A stretch of DNA of 24,852 bases from Bacteroidales bacterium UBA4621 (GTDB lineage: Bacteria > Bacteroidota > Bacteroidia > Bacteroidales > Paludibacteraceae): assembly GCA_002387325.1 (NCBI GenBank), contig DGIN01000076.1, forward strand, positions 1 through 24,852. Direction: 5' to 3'. Shown here one piece after another: positions 7,885-16,427 of this stretch. The notes under the pieces were generated by a model, which was given only the letters and a program-made list of their open reading frames with translations, was not told the DNA's origin and searched no databases. The translations under genes were made by a program, and so were the position numbers. The number at the start of each line of letters is the position of its first letter. Position 1 is the stretch's first letter.

Positions 7885-9123
7885 ATGAACATAGCAGTAG
7901 CCGGAACAGGATATGTAGGATTGTCCATCGCCACTTTGCTGGCGCAGCACAATCACGTTACAGCAGTAGATATTGTCCCCGAGAAGGTGGATATGCTCAA
8001 CCGCCGCCAGTCGCCCATTCAGGACGAGTATATAGAGAAGTATCTCGCCGAGAAACCGCTCGACCTTACCGCCACTTTGGACGCTCACGCTGCATACAAA
8101 GACGCTGATTTTGTGGTGATTGCTGCGCCGACCAACTACGACAGCCAGAAGAACTATTTCGACACATCGGCGGTAGAGACGGTTATCCGCCTTGTGATGG
8201 AAGCCAATCCCGATGCGATTATGGTCATCAAATCGACCATACCCGTAGGCTACACCGAGAGTATCCGCCAAAAGACGGGCAGCAAGAACATCTTGTTCTC
8301 ACCGGAGTTCCTCCGTGAGTCGAAAGCCCTGTACGACAACCTCTACCCGTCGCGTATCATTGTCGGCACCGACCTCAGCGATGCCCGTCTCGTGGAGGCG
8401 GCGCACACCTTTGCAGGCTTGCTCCAACAGGGTGCCATCAAGACGGATATCGACACCCTCTATATGGGCTTCACCGAGGCGGAGGCAGTCAAACTCTTTG
8501 CCAACACCTACCTCGCCCTGCGCGTCAGTTACTTCAACGAACTCGACACCTACGCCGAGATGAAAGGGCTTGATACACAAGCCATTATTGATGGTGTATG
8601 CCTCGACCCGCGTATCGGCACCCACTACAACAACCCCTCTTTCGGTTACGGCGGTTACTGCCTGCCCAAGGACACCAAACAGTTGCTCGCCAACTACCAA
8701 GATGTGCCCGAGAACCTCATCGAGGCGATTGTGGAGAGCAACCGCACCCGCAAGGATTTTATTGCCGACCGTGTACTGGCAAAAGCAGGCTACTACGACT
8801 ACTACAACCGCGGTGATTTCAACCCGAGCGAGGAGCACACCTGCACTATAGGCGTCTATCGTCTGACGATGAAGTCCAATTCAGACAATTTCCGCCAGTC
8901 GTCGATACAAGGAATTATGAAGCGTGTCAAAGCCAAAGGCGCACAGGTCATCATCTACGAACCCACCCTGCCCGATGGTAGCACGTTCTTCGGCTCACTG
9001 GTGGTCAACGACTTGCAGAAGTTCAAATCTCTTTCCCAAGCCATCATCGCCAACCGCTACGACCCCTGCTTGGACGATGTCCAATCCAAGGTCTATACCC
9101 GCGACATCTTCCGCCGCGACTGA
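7885..9123 (+). CDS. ugd: UDP-glucose 6-dehydrogenase
   Basis: Ugd oxidises UDP-glucose to UDP-glucuronate in the cytoplasm using two NAD+, feeding uronic acids into surface polysaccharide. The 412-aa protein shows the Rossmann motif VAGTGYVGLS (5-14), APTNYD (81-86), KSTIPVGYTE (116-125) and SPEFLRESKALYDN (139-152), the last diagnostic of the UDP-glucose type. Asn207 lies in KLFANTYLALRVSYFNE and catalytic Cys259 in GYGGYCLPKDTKQL. The length agrees with short bacterial Ugd enzymes. The start is chosen because the Rossmann strand begins at residue 2 and the TTTACAAA block ends 11 nt before it. The gene shares pathway type with its upstream neighbour, but 239 nt of repeats separate them, so co-transcription is uncertain. 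It ends before a 21-bp-stem terminator. Confidence 0.95.
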   Translation: MNIAVAGTGYVGLSIATLLAQHNHVTAVDIVPEKVDMLNRRQSPIQDEYIEKYLAEKPLDLTATLDAHAAYKDADFVVIAAPTNYDSQKNYFDTSAVETVIRLVMEANPDAIMVIKSTIPVGYTESIRQKTGSKNILFSPEFLRESKALYDNLYPSRIIVGTDLSDARLVEAAHTFAGLLQQGAIKTDIDTLYMGFTEAEAVKLFANTYLALRVSYFNELDTYAEMKGLDTQAIIDGVCLDPRIGTHYNNPSFGYGGYCLPKDTKQLLANYQDVPENLIEAIVESNRTRKDFIADRVLAKAGYYDYYNRGDFNPSEEHTCTIGVYRLTMKSNSDNFRQSSIQGIMKRVKAKGAQVIIYEPTLPDGSTFFGSLVVNDLQKFKSLSQAIIANRYDPCLDDVQSKVYTRDIFRRD

Positions 9124-9147
9124 TCAGCAACCGATTGGCTACCCACC

Positions 9148-9194
9148 AAACCGACTGCGGCTGCTCAAACAGATTGAGCAGCCGCAGTCGGTTT
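9148..9194. terminator. Very strong bidirectional terminator between ugd and dnaA
   Basis: A perfect 21-bp inverted repeat (9148-9168 with 9174-9194) surrounds the 5-nt loop ACAGA. The core is ACCGACTGCGGCTGCTCAA. AAA at the left outer edge and TTT at the right make it usable from both sides of this convergent gene pair. Confidence 0.92.
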
Positions 9195-9256
9195 ACAGAC
9201 ACAATAGTGTTTTTGTGTATTGTATTAGGGAGATGTATATTGTAATTATGGAAACT

Positions 9257-10645
9257 CTAATGTTGCAGTACCGATTCTATCTGATGTACCTGTTGGCGCA
9301 AGACGGGGTCTATCTCCAACTGTTCACGCATAAGAGCGAGCGAGTGTAATATCGTAGCGTGTGTACGGCGTCCCATATAAAGACCAATCTCATTGAGAGA
9401 GTGGTCGGTCAGTTCTTTGCTCAGATAGATTGCCACGTGGCGTGCCTGCATTATCTCTTTGGAGCGGTTTTGCGAAAGAATGGATTTCTCCGGTATATTG
9501 AAATGCTCCGCTACGGCCCCCACCACATCACTTATGTCTATTGTACTCGGCTGTATCTCAACAATATGCGCCACTACCTGTTCGGTCAGTTGCAGGTCTA
9601 TCTCGCGATTGGTAAGGGTTGAGTGTGCCAGCAGACTTGCCAAAATACCTTCCAAGTCCCGCACGGAATCACGCACATTGTTGGCAATAAAATCAATGAC
9701 CTCGTCAGGCAGCAAAATACCGTCACGGTGCATTTTGTTAAGCAATATATTGCGGCGCAAGTTGTAGTCCGGACGTGTAATCTCCGCCGACAAGCCCCAT
9801 TTGAACCGCGTAAGCAGACGGTCTTCAATATCTTTCAGTTGCACAGGCGCACGATCCGAAGTCAGTATCAGTTGCTTGTGCGATTGCTGCAAATAGTTGA
9901 ATATATGGAAGAAAGTATCCTGCGTACCTTTCAGACCTGCGAAATACTGGATATCGTCCACAATCAAGACATCCACACTCTGGTAGAAATTCAAGAAATC
10001 GGGGATACGATTGGTATTGCGTGCATCTTGGAACTGCAGTTTGAAGGTGTTCGCCGAGACATACAGGACACGCGTTTGCGGATTGAGCAAGCGTGCTTGG
10101 TTGCCGATAGCATTGGCAAGGTGGGTCTTTCCGACTCCGCTACCGCCATAGATAAACAACGGGTTGAAAGCCGTGTATCCGGGTTGTTTGGCAACAGCCA
10201 CTCCCGCAGTACGCGCCAGTTTATTCGGTTCCCCCGCCACATACGAATCAAAAGTATAGATGGAATTGAGTTGGGTATCAAAATCCATCACCGGTGCAGC
10301 AGGCGTATATACTCCCACAGCACCGTTTTCCTTGCGGAGATTCTCATTGGACGTACCCGTTGAAGGAATGGTACTCCCCGCCCCCGAAGCAGAATCAATG
10401 AGTACGCGGTATTCCAACTGTGTCCCTTGCCCGAAGACACGGAACAGGGTTGCCGACAACAGGTTGATATAGTTCTCCTCAATATACTCGGCAACGAACT
10501 GCGACTTTACCTGCAGAATAAGCACGTGGCTGTCGTACTGCAACGGAACAATCGGTGCAAACCATGTCTGGTATGCACTTGGCGTCAGATTGTCAGCCAA
10601 AATTTGCTGACATTGCGCCCATAATATATTCAGTTGCTCATTCAT
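9257..10645 (-). CDS. dnaA: Chromosomal replication initiator protein DnaA
   Basis: DnaA is the AAA+ ATPase that binds DnaA boxes at oriC and melts the origin. The 462-aa protein contains domain I (about 1-85, MNEQLNILWAQCQQIL), a short low-complexity linker rich in Ser, Gly and Thr (about 85-120) and the AAA+ domain III with Walker A GGSGVGKT (167-174). Walker B is LIVDDIQ (227-233) and sensor motif LTSDRAP is at 261-267. DNA-binding domain IV (about 365-462) has the signature stretch YMGRRTHATILHSL (423-436). The last is somewhat divergent from the E. coli GGRDHTTVLHA but keeps the His and Thr. It is transcribed away from gyrB, with a consensus promoter at 10826-10856 and a leader of about 170 nt. 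It ends against ugd at the 9148-9194 terminator. Confidence 0.97.
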   Translation of the reverse strand: MNEQLNILWAQCQQILADNLTPSAYQTWFAPIVPLQYDSHVLILQVKSQFVAEYIEENYINLLSATLFRVFGQGTQLEYRVLIDSASGAGSTIPSTGTSNENLRKENGAVGVYTPAAPVMDFDTQLNSIYTFDSYVAGEPNKLARTAGVAVAKQPGYTAFNPLFIYGGSGVGKTHLANAIGNQARLLNPQTRVLYVSANTFKLQFQDARNTNRIPDFLNFYQSVDVLIVDDIQYFAGLKGTQDTFFHIFNYLQQSHKQLILTSDRAPVQLKDIEDRLLTRFKWGLSAEITRPDYNLRRNILLNKMHRDGILLPDEVIDFIANNVRDSVRDLEGILASLLAHSTLTNREIDLQLTEQVVAHIVEIQPSTIDISDVVGAVAEHFNIPEKSILSQNRSKEIMQARHVAIYLSKELTDHSLNEIGLYMGRRTHATILHSLALMREQLEIDPVLRQQVHQIESVLQH

Positions 10646-10825
10646 TACTTGCCGTATTCAGTTGCCCGTTCACTATTTTCCGGTACCGTTTCAGGATTGT
10701 CGCAAACGCCGTTTCCAATCACGTCGAAATCCCTCGTTTGCGGTCCGGTCATCCCCTTGCCCGACGATGTTTCTTTTGAAAAAAGTGCGAAAAAAAGACG
10801 AAGGGTTTACCTCCGAATGCGATTG

Positions 10826-10857
10826 CAAAGGTACTGCTTTTTTCTCAAGCAGGCAAA
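10826..10857 (-). promoter_or_regulatory. Bacteroidetes sigma-70 promoter for dnaA
   Basis: On the minus strand TTTGC (10857-10853) is followed, 19-20 nt later, by TACCTTTG (10833-10826), the -7 consensus. Predicted start is near 10819, giving a leader of about 170 nt that is GC-richer than the flanking origin region. Confidence 0.8.
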
Positions 10858-11157
10858 TCTTGCCTTCTATGGCGGAATATCACAAGATGTATTTTGCCGT
10901 ATTTCAACGACTTACACGCTGCTGTTTGATAATCAGCATGTTATAAAAGTTTTCAACATACAGCCCGTTGATTTTCAGATACTTTGATATTTGCAACAGT
11001 TATATATCATTTTTCATAAACAATATGTATAAAACGCTATGTATGTACATATTACGTGAAAGCAAAAATAAATGTTATTTAGAACAGGCACAAACTATAG
11101 CAAAGCACGTTCCTGCGGGTGCATGAATAATTTTTCAGCAGTATATATAATTGCGGT

Positions 11158-11179
11158 GTATAATTATGGTATAATTATG
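11158..11179. repeat. Exact 11-bp tandem duplication (GTATAATTATG)2
   Basis: Two perfect adjacent copies of GTATAATTATG (11158-11168, 11169-11179) overlap the DnaA-box-type nonamers in the putative origin region. Confidence 0.8.
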
Positions 11180-11260
11180 CACAAAAAGTCGGCTTAACAT
11201 CACGGAAAAGTCCTTTTCTTTCTACGTCCTTTCTACGTCCTTTCTACGTCCTTTCTACGT
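11172..11260 (-). repeat. Dispersed repeat copy B: 11-bp tandem units plus conserved tail
   Basis: On the plus strand TTTCTACGTCC is repeated 3.8 times (11219-11260), the reverse complement of the units at 1-28 and 23028-23060. Reading on the minus strand the array is followed by a GAAAAGG-type stretch and the tail GTTAAGCCGACTTTTTGTGC (11198-11179), closely matching copies A and C. This tail ends inside the DnaA-box-type nonamer at 11175-11183. Confidence 0.85.
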
Positions 11261-11442
11261 AATTGGTATATGGAAGTACAGAAATTGCATAATCAGTGTA
11301 TATTATTGTATATTATTGTTTGATTTTTTGTCTGTAGAGAGTTTTTGCTGGTTTCCATTTTGCCCATACAAAATGGGAAATTGGATTTAGTGGCATTTAC
11401 GTGCGATTTGCCGGTGTTTCTCAAGAAAAACGCACTCCCCTA

Positions 11443-11473
11443 TTGTGTATGTCTTTTTTTTTATGTACCTTTG
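11443..11473 (+). promoter_or_regulatory. Bacteroidetes sigma-70 promoter, probably for gyrB
   Basis: TTGT (11443-11446), 19 nt including a T-run, then TACCTTTG (11466-11473) match the consensus; the -7 box is identical to those of dnaA and of the gene at 23244. The predicted start near 11480 gives gyrB a long leader of about 225 nt. Confidence 0.78.
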
Positions 11474-11656
11474 CAAAGATTTTGGGGTATCGGTTTCTGC
11501 TTGCGGCACAAGCAAAAAAAGCAGAATACAATTAGAGGGGAATGGTTGGTGAGTGTTGGGATTTTGAGGATATTCGGGTGGCAGAGGTTTCAAGGGCATT
11601 CCTGTATTGAGATTTCAAGGTTATCCGGGACTTAAACGGGTTATCTATGATTTTAT

Positions 11657-11703
11657 TTCAGAAAAAAATCAGCATATTAAATTCAGAAAATCAGTATATT
11701 AAA
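11657..11703 (+). repeat. Tandem direct repeat immediately before the gyrB start codon
   Basis: Two units, 25 bp (11657-11681) and 22 bp (11682-11703), both begin TTCAGAAAA and end CAGYATATTAAA; they differ by a 3-base A insertion and one transition. The second unit ends 1 nt before the gyrB ATG, so it occupies the ribosome-binding region. Confidence 0.8.
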
Positions 11704-11704
11704 T

Positions 11705-13741
11705 ATGGAAGAACAAGAAAAGTATGACGGTTCAAGCATTCAGGTGCTTGAGGGATTGGAGGCAGTGCGCAAACGCCCTGCGATGTATATTGGTGATATA
11801 TCCCAGAAAGGTCTGCACCACTTGGTTTATGAGGTGGTGGACAACTCGATAGACGAGGCATTAGCCGGTTTCTGCACCCATATTGAGGTTACGATAAACG
11901 AAGACAACTCGATTACGGTTCAAGACAATGGTCGTGGTATCCCGGTGGATATGCACCCCAAAGAGCATAAGAGTGCATTGGAGGTGGTAATGACCGTACT
12001 GCATGCCGGCGGCAAATTCAACAAGAACAGTTACAAGGTGTCCGGCGGTCTGCACGGTGTGGGTGTGAGTTGCGTGAACGCCCTCTCGACCAAACTGCAC
12101 GTGGAGGTGTTCCGCGAGGGGAAGATCTATATGCAAGAGTATGCCAAGGGCAAGCCGCTGTGCGCCGTGCAAGAGATTGGCACTTATAATATGGACGAGC
12201 GCGGGACGGGTACGTGTGTACAGTTCTGGCCAGACGGCAGTATCTTCACAGAGACGGTTTATCAGTATGACATTCTGGCAAATCGTATGCGCGAACTGGC
12301 CTACCTGAATGCGGGCGTTAAAATTACGCTGACGGACAAACGTCACGAGATAACCACCGCTCCGACCACCAATACCGATGGCGAAGTGGTGGCTTCGCAA
12401 GGTGTTCTTGCCGCCGACGGGAAACGCTACAAAGGGGAGGTATTCTTCTCGGAGAAAGGTTTGAGCGAGTTTGTGCGTTATATTGACAGCACGCGTACTC
12501 CGCTTATTTCGGATGTGATACACCTGAATACCGACAAATATGGTACGCCCGTGGAGGTGGCGATGATTTACAATACGGATTTCAATGAGAACATCCACTC
12601 GTATGTAAACAACATCAACACGATAGAAGGCGGTACGCATGTGGCCGGTTTCCGTGCGGCTCTGACCCGTGTGATGAAGAAATATGCCGAAGAGAGCAAA
12701 CTGCTCGAAAAAGCCAAACTGAAAGACAAGGACGGCAATTCGACGATTGATCCGAACGATTTCCGTGAGGGTTTGACAGCGGTTATCTCCGTGAAGGTGG
12801 CAGAGCCGCAGTTTGAGGGTCAGACCAAGACCAAACTCGGCAACTCGGAAGTGGCAGGTATGGTTTCGTCCGCAGTGGCAGAGGCGTTGACCAATTATTT
12901 AGAGGAGCATCCTGATGATGCCAAAAAGATAGTAGAGAAAGTCATTCTCGCCGCCCAAGCCCGTATTGCAGCCCGCAATGCGCGTCAGAGCGTACTTCGC
13001 AAATCTCCGTTGAGCGGCGGCGGACTGCCCGGCAAACTGGCCGATTGTGCCAGCAAAGACCCTGCGGAATGCGAATTATTCCTGGTGGAGGGAGACTCGG
13101 CAGGCGGTACGGCAAAGACCGGTCGCGATCGTATGCATCAGGCTATTCTGCCGTTGCGCGGTAAGATACTGAATGTAGAGAAAGCCATGGAACACAAAGT
13201 ATTCGAAAGCGAGGAGGTACGCAACATCTTTACCGCACTCGGTATCACTTTCGGAACGGAAGATGATCCCAAGGCTTTGAATTTGAGCAAGATCCGTTAC
13301 CATAAAGTAATTATTATGGCGGATGCCGATGTGGACGGTGCACACATTGCCACGCTGATTATGACGCTATTCTTCCGCCATATGAAAGAGGTGATTGAAC
13401 AAGGGCATCTCTATATTGCCATGGCTCCGCTCTATATGTGTTCGAAAGGCAATTACAAAGAGTATTGCTGGACAGACCAACAGCGTTTCGATTTCATCAA
13501 GAAATACGGCAACGGCGATGAAAAACAGATTAAGACCCAGCGGTACAAAGGTCTGGGTGAGATGTCGGACGAGCAACTCTGGGAGACGACTATGGATCCG
13601 GAGCGTCGTTTGCTGAAGAAAGTAACCATCGAGAATGCAGCCGAGGCCGACCATACCATTGCGATGCTGATGGGCGATGATGTGGCTCCGCGCCGTGAGT
13701 TTATAGAGGAGAATGCCACTTACGCAAACATCGATGCATAA
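11705..13741 (+). CDS. gyrB: DNA gyrase subunit B
   Basis: GyrB is the ATPase subunit of DNA gyrase, which introduces negative supercoils. The 678-aa protein has the GHKL ATP site with Glu43 in EVVDNSIDEAL, Asp74 in QDNGRGIP and GGLHGVG (114-120). The transducer region follows, including QTKTKLGN (373-380). The TOPRIM domain has EGDSAGG (462-468) and the metal-binding DADVDGAHI (540-548). The C-terminal QRYKGLGEM (612-620) is intact. About 35 extra residues around 215-250 (TTAPTTNTDGEVV and on) enlarge the transducer, accounting for the slightly long protein. Gyrase rather than topoisomerase IV is supported by the dnaA linkage and the QRYKGLGEM motif. A long leader with a direct repeat precedes it, and a LOG-family gene follows 24 nt later. 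Confidence 0.97.
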   Translation: MEEQEKYDGSSIQVLEGLEAVRKRPAMYIGDISQKGLHHLVYEVVDNSIDEALAGFCTHIEVTINEDNSITVQDNGRGIPVDMHPKEHKSALEVVMTVLHAGGKFNKNSYKVSGGLHGVGVSCVNALSTKLHVEVFREGKIYMQEYAKGKPLCAVQEIGTYNMDERGTGTCVQFWPDGSIFTETVYQYDILANRMRELAYLNAGVKITLTDKRHEITTAPTTNTDGEVVASQGVLAADGKRYKGEVFFSEKGLSEFVRYIDSTRTPLISDVIHLNTDKYGTPVEVAMIYNTDFNENIHSYVNNINTIEGGTHVAGFRAALTRVMKKYAEESKLLEKAKLKDKDGNSTIDPNDFREGLTAVISVKVAEPQFEGQTKTKLGNSEVAGMVSSAVAEALTNYLEEHPDDAKKIVEKVILAAQARIAARNARQSVLRKSPLSGGGLPGKLADCASKDPAECELFLVEGDSAGGTAKTGRDRMHQAILPLRGKILNVEKAMEHKVFESEEVRNIFTALGITFGTEDDPKALNLSKIRYHKVIIMADADVDGAHIATLIMTLFFRHMKEVIEQGHLYIAMAPLYMCSKGNYKEYCWTDQQRFDFIKKYGNGDEKQIKTQRYKGLGEMSDEQLWETTMDPERRLLKKVTIENAAEADHTIAMLMGDDVAPRREFIEENATYANIDA

Positions 13742-13765
13742 CCATTCCATGGTTTATTTATCATT

Positions 13766-14296
13766 ATGAACGTTGCCGTTTATTGCAGTGCGAAAGACAA
13801 GATTGCCGAGGAGTACAAACTTCTCGGCGACCGATTGGGCGAGTGGATAGCCCGACAAGGGTACACCTTAATATACGGTGGTGCTACGGGCGGACTGATG
13901 ACGCGCGTGAGCAATGCAGTGAAAGAGAATGGCGGAAAAGTGGTCGGTGTGGTGCCGAACCGTATCATTGCCGCGCATCGTCAAGCCGACAATTGCGATG
14001 AACTTTACACAGTGGCGACGATGAACGACCGCAAACAAAAAATGCGTGAGTTGGCGGATTGTTTCGTATGCCTTCCCGGCAGTTACGGCACATTGGACGA
14101 GATGATGGACGTAGTGGCGAGCGGTACGGTAGGAGAACACAGAAAACCCCTGTACATAGTGAATTATCAAGGATTTTACAACGGATTGCGCTTGCAGGCA
14201 AACCATATGCGTACGTTGGCATTTATCCCCGAGCAGGAGAGTTACAAACCTATCTATGTAGATACTTTGGACGAACTTTTTACTACACTTAAATAA
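13766..14296 (+). CDS. LOG-family (TIGR00730) Rossmann-fold protein, putative nucleoside 5'-monophosphate phosphoribohydrolase
   Basis: The 176-aa protein belongs to the family of cytokinin riboside 5'-monophosphate phosphoribohydrolases and related nucleotide N-glycosidases. It starts with the typical VAVYCSAKD and has the glycine-rich YGGATGGLMTRVS (37-49), the conserved Arg-Lys in MNDRKQKM (86-93) and the signature PGSYGTLDEMM (104-114). The signature usually reads PGGxGTxxE; here the second Gly is Ser, a common variation. In bacteria outside plant associates the physiological substrate is generally not known, so cytokinin activation should not be assumed. It lies 24 nt after gyrB and 9 nt before the next gene, apparently in one transcription unit. 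It is cytoplasmic, with no signal peptide. Confidence 0.9.
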   Translation: MNVAVYCSAKDKIAEEYKLLGDRLGEWIARQGYTLIYGGATGGLMTRVSNAVKENGGKVVGVVPNRIIAAHRQADNCDELYTVATMNDRKQKMRELADCFVCLPGSYGTLDEMMDVVASGTVGEHRKPLYIVNYQGFYNGLRLQANHMRTLAFIPEQESYKPIYVDTLDELFTTLK

Positions 14297-14305
14297 CATA
14301 CATTT

Positions 14306-15610
14306 ATGAACCAACAAACAAATTTGAAAAGCGACACACTCTCGACAGTGAAGTTCGAGCAACGTATGGAGCAAGTCAAGCACGATATTCAACGCTATCG
14401 TCGTATTGAACAATCGCAGGAACTCAAGGAGTTTCAAGACCTAAGTAAAGTTGTAGAGACAAAGGCGTTTCAAGACAACAAAACCTATCTGCTTCATCGT
14501 AAGTATCGCGACACAGACGAATACAAAAAGATGTCGCGTTATCACAGTCTCTGTCGCTCAATAGCGGTTCGGGTGTATCGTTGGGCAATATCATCGGAGG
14601 AATTTCGCCAGTATGTAGCCTTTACCAAAAGCGGTCGGTATGCAGATTTGCAAGACAAAGCGGCAGTGGCGGCTTCAAGCGAATTGCGTGCTTACCAAAA
14701 GACAGACAAGTCTCTGAAAGCGAAATGGTATCGCCGCAGTGCAGAGTCGGAAAAGACCCGCGAGTATTTGCATTTGGACGCAGAGATACACACGGAAGAG
14801 TTTGAGAAGAGCAATGCTTTCTGGGCAAATCCGAAACGTTGGTACACCACTGACGAGAGCAAACAGGACGCAAGATATACGGAACTGAAGACCACAGAGG
14901 ATATCCGTTTTTATTTGTCGCAAGATGCCAAACAGATTGCGGAATGGGAGAGTTACAAGACCTTGTTCGAGGACGATTGCGAACAAATAACGGCTTGGAA
15001 ATCAGGGTTCTACTATACCAATAAAAATCTGAAGACAGACCATTCGTATTACAACGAACAGTCGGCATACAATTGCGGGAAAAACGCCTTCGCTGCCAAC
15101 AGTATCCTCTCTGTAGAAACAAAAAATGAAGAAGTTACAGCATCGGCATGGCATCCGGTGAAAGGTTTTATTCCCCATAATTTTGCATGGACAAGCGATG
15201 TGTTGCAAACGGCCGAAACATTCCAATCCGCAAAAGGGCTATTCTTGGCGAAAGTACGTGTATCGGGTACTGCCAATGCTGCCGTTTATCTGGCAACCGG
15301 CGAGAAACAGCCCGTTATCCAAATGATGCAATGGGATGGCAAACAAATATCGGCAGGCATACGCACAGACAAAGACGCAGCAAGCGTAACCATAGAAGGG
15401 TTAAAACCTGCACAATGGTACATTTACGGTGTGCTGATTACGGATAAAGAGATTGCGTGGTCGGTGAACGGACAAGAAGTAATGCGAATCAAGAATAATT
15501 TCGGCGGCAAGTCGTTCTATCCTGCCGTTTCCGAGTTCTTACCGGAGGGAAAACCTGCGGGTACGGGCAAAGTGGAAATAGATTGGCTGCGTGTATATGA
15601 CCGAGCATAG
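14306..15610 (+). CDS. Uncharacterised protein: helical repeats plus concanavalin-A-like C-terminal domain
   Basis: I do not recognise a named family for this 434-aa protein. Residues about 1-235 are highly charged and probably helical, with a degenerate repeat of 25-30 residues built on a pattern like S-x-E-F-x-x-Y-x-x-L (for example SSEEFRQYVAF, SSELRAYQK and ESEKTREYLHL). Residues about 245-434 look like a jelly-roll lectin/glucanase fold: WKSGFYYTN, then LSVETKNEEVTASAW, then LFLAKVRVSG. The end, KVEIDWLRVYD, recalls the last strand of GH16 enzymes, but the GH16 catalytic ExDxxE motif is absent. There is no signal peptide, lipobox or membrane segment, so it should be cytoplasmic, which is odd for a glycan-binding fold. 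It sits 9 nt after the LOG gene and 25 nt before kdsA, in the same apparent operon. Confidence 0.8.
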   Translation: MNQQTNLKSDTLSTVKFEQRMEQVKHDIQRYRRIEQSQELKEFQDLSKVVETKAFQDNKTYLLHRKYRDTDEYKKMSRYHSLCRSIAVRVYRWAISSEEFRQYVAFTKSGRYADLQDKAAVAASSELRAYQKTDKSLKAKWYRRSAESEKTREYLHLDAEIHTEEFEKSNAFWANPKRWYTTDESKQDARYTELKTTEDIRFYLSQDAKQIAEWESYKTLFEDDCEQITAWKSGFYYTNKNLKTDHSYYNEQSAYNCGKNAFAANSILSVETKNEEVTASAWHPVKGFIPHNFAWTSDVLQTAETFQSAKGLFLAKVRVSGTANAAVYLATGEKQPVIQMMQWDGKQISAGIRTDKDAASVTIEGLKPAQWYIYGVLITDKEIAWSVNGQEVMRIKNNFGGKSFYPAVSEFLPEGKPAGTGKVEIDWLRVYDRA

Positions 15611-15635
15611 TGCTATTCTAAAAGATATGTAAGTT

Positions 15636-16427
15636 ATGTTTCTGATTGCAGGTCCTTGTGCGATTGAAAACAGAGAGATTGCCCTTGAAACCGCTCATAC
15701 ACTGAGAGAGGTGTGTGAAGACTTGGGTATCCGCCTTATATATAAATCGTCTTTCGACAAAGCCAATCGCACCTCTGCCGACTCACAACGCGGCGTAGGT
15801 ATGATTAAAGGCTTGGAGATTTTGTCGGAAGTGAAAGAAGCAACAGGATTGCCCATCCTGACCGACGTACACGAGTCGTGGCAATGTGAACCGGTGGCAG
15901 AGGTGGCAGATGTATTGCAGATACCCGCATTTCTGTGCCGTCAGACCGATCTGCTTATGGCAGCAGCGGAAACAGGGCGTATAGTGAATGTAAAAAAAGG
16001 TCAGTTCATGGCTCCGTGGGATATGCAAGGGGTGGTCAGTAAAATTGTTTCTGTACCGTCGGACAAACCTGTCGGTGAACGACTTTGGCTCACCGAGCGC
16101 GGGTCGTCATTCGGCTATGGCAACATAGTGGTGGATATGACCTCGTTGGTGGAAATGCGTAAGTTCGGTTGTCCCGTTATATTCGATGCCACCCACTCTG
16201 TGCAGAAACCGAGCAGCCAAGCAGGGGTAACAGGGGGCAATCGCGAAATGGTGCCATACCTGATGCGTGCGGCCTTGGCTGTCGGTGTTGACGGATTGTT
16301 CCTTGAAGTACACCCCAATCCCGACAAGGCTATATCCGATGCGGCCAATCAAGTGAAACTGAGCGATGTACGCACGCTTCTTACCCAAGCGTTGGCAATA
16401 GACACATTAGTAAGAAAACTGAAATGA
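15636..16427 (+). CDS. kdsA: 3-deoxy-8-phosphooctulonate synthase, metal-dependent type
   Basis: KdsA condenses phosphoenolpyruvate with arabinose 5-phosphate to Kdo 8-phosphate, a committed step of lipopolysaccharide inner-core synthesis. The 263-aa protein has IAGPCAIEN (4-12), KSSFDKANRTS (37-47), LTDVHE (75-80), AFLCRQTDLL (98-107) and NVKKGQF (118-124). Cys8, His187 (THSVQ), Glu224 (FLEVHP) and Asp235 (ISDAAN) match the metal ligands known in the Aquifex enzyme. The E. coli type instead has Asn in place of the first Cys, so this is predicted to be metal-dependent. Its neighbour kdsD makes the arabinose 5-phosphate substrate, and the two genes overlap by four bases (ATGA at 16424). The start at 15636 puts the first strand right at the N-terminus, as in short family members. 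Confidence 0.97.
   Translation: MFLIAGPCAIENREIALETAHTLREVCEDLGIRLIYKSSFDKANRTSADSQRGVGMIKGLEILSEVKEATGLPILTDVHESWQCEPVAEVADVLQIPAFLCRQTDLLMAAAETGRIVNVKKGQFMAPWDMQGVVSKIVSVPSDKPVGERLWLTERGSSFGYGNIVVDMTSLVEMRKFGCPVIFDATHSVQKPSSQAGVTGGNREMVPYLMRAALAVGVDGLFLEVHPNPDKAISDAANQVKLSDVRTLLTQALAIDTLVRKLK

Larger units (their letters stand above)
10858..11442. other. Gene-free AT-rich interval between dnaA and gyrB, candidate oriC
   Basis: The dnaA-gyrB gap is 1059 nt and I find no credible gene in it. The part from about 10960 to 11340 is strongly AT-rich. It contains a perfect DnaA-box-type nonamer TTATGCACA (11175-11183), a near match TTATACACC on the minus strand (11163-11155), an exact 11-bp duplication and dispersed repeat copy B. 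Position between divergent dnaA and gyrB fits an origin. Against this, only one perfect box is visible and many Bacteroidetes place oriC elsewhere. Confidence 0.45.

Noticed and set aside
11345..11635. 96-codon plus-strand frame in the dnaA-gyrB gap
   Set aside because: No domain, Cys/Phe-rich composition without a clean signal peptide, and it overlaps the predicted gyrB promoter.
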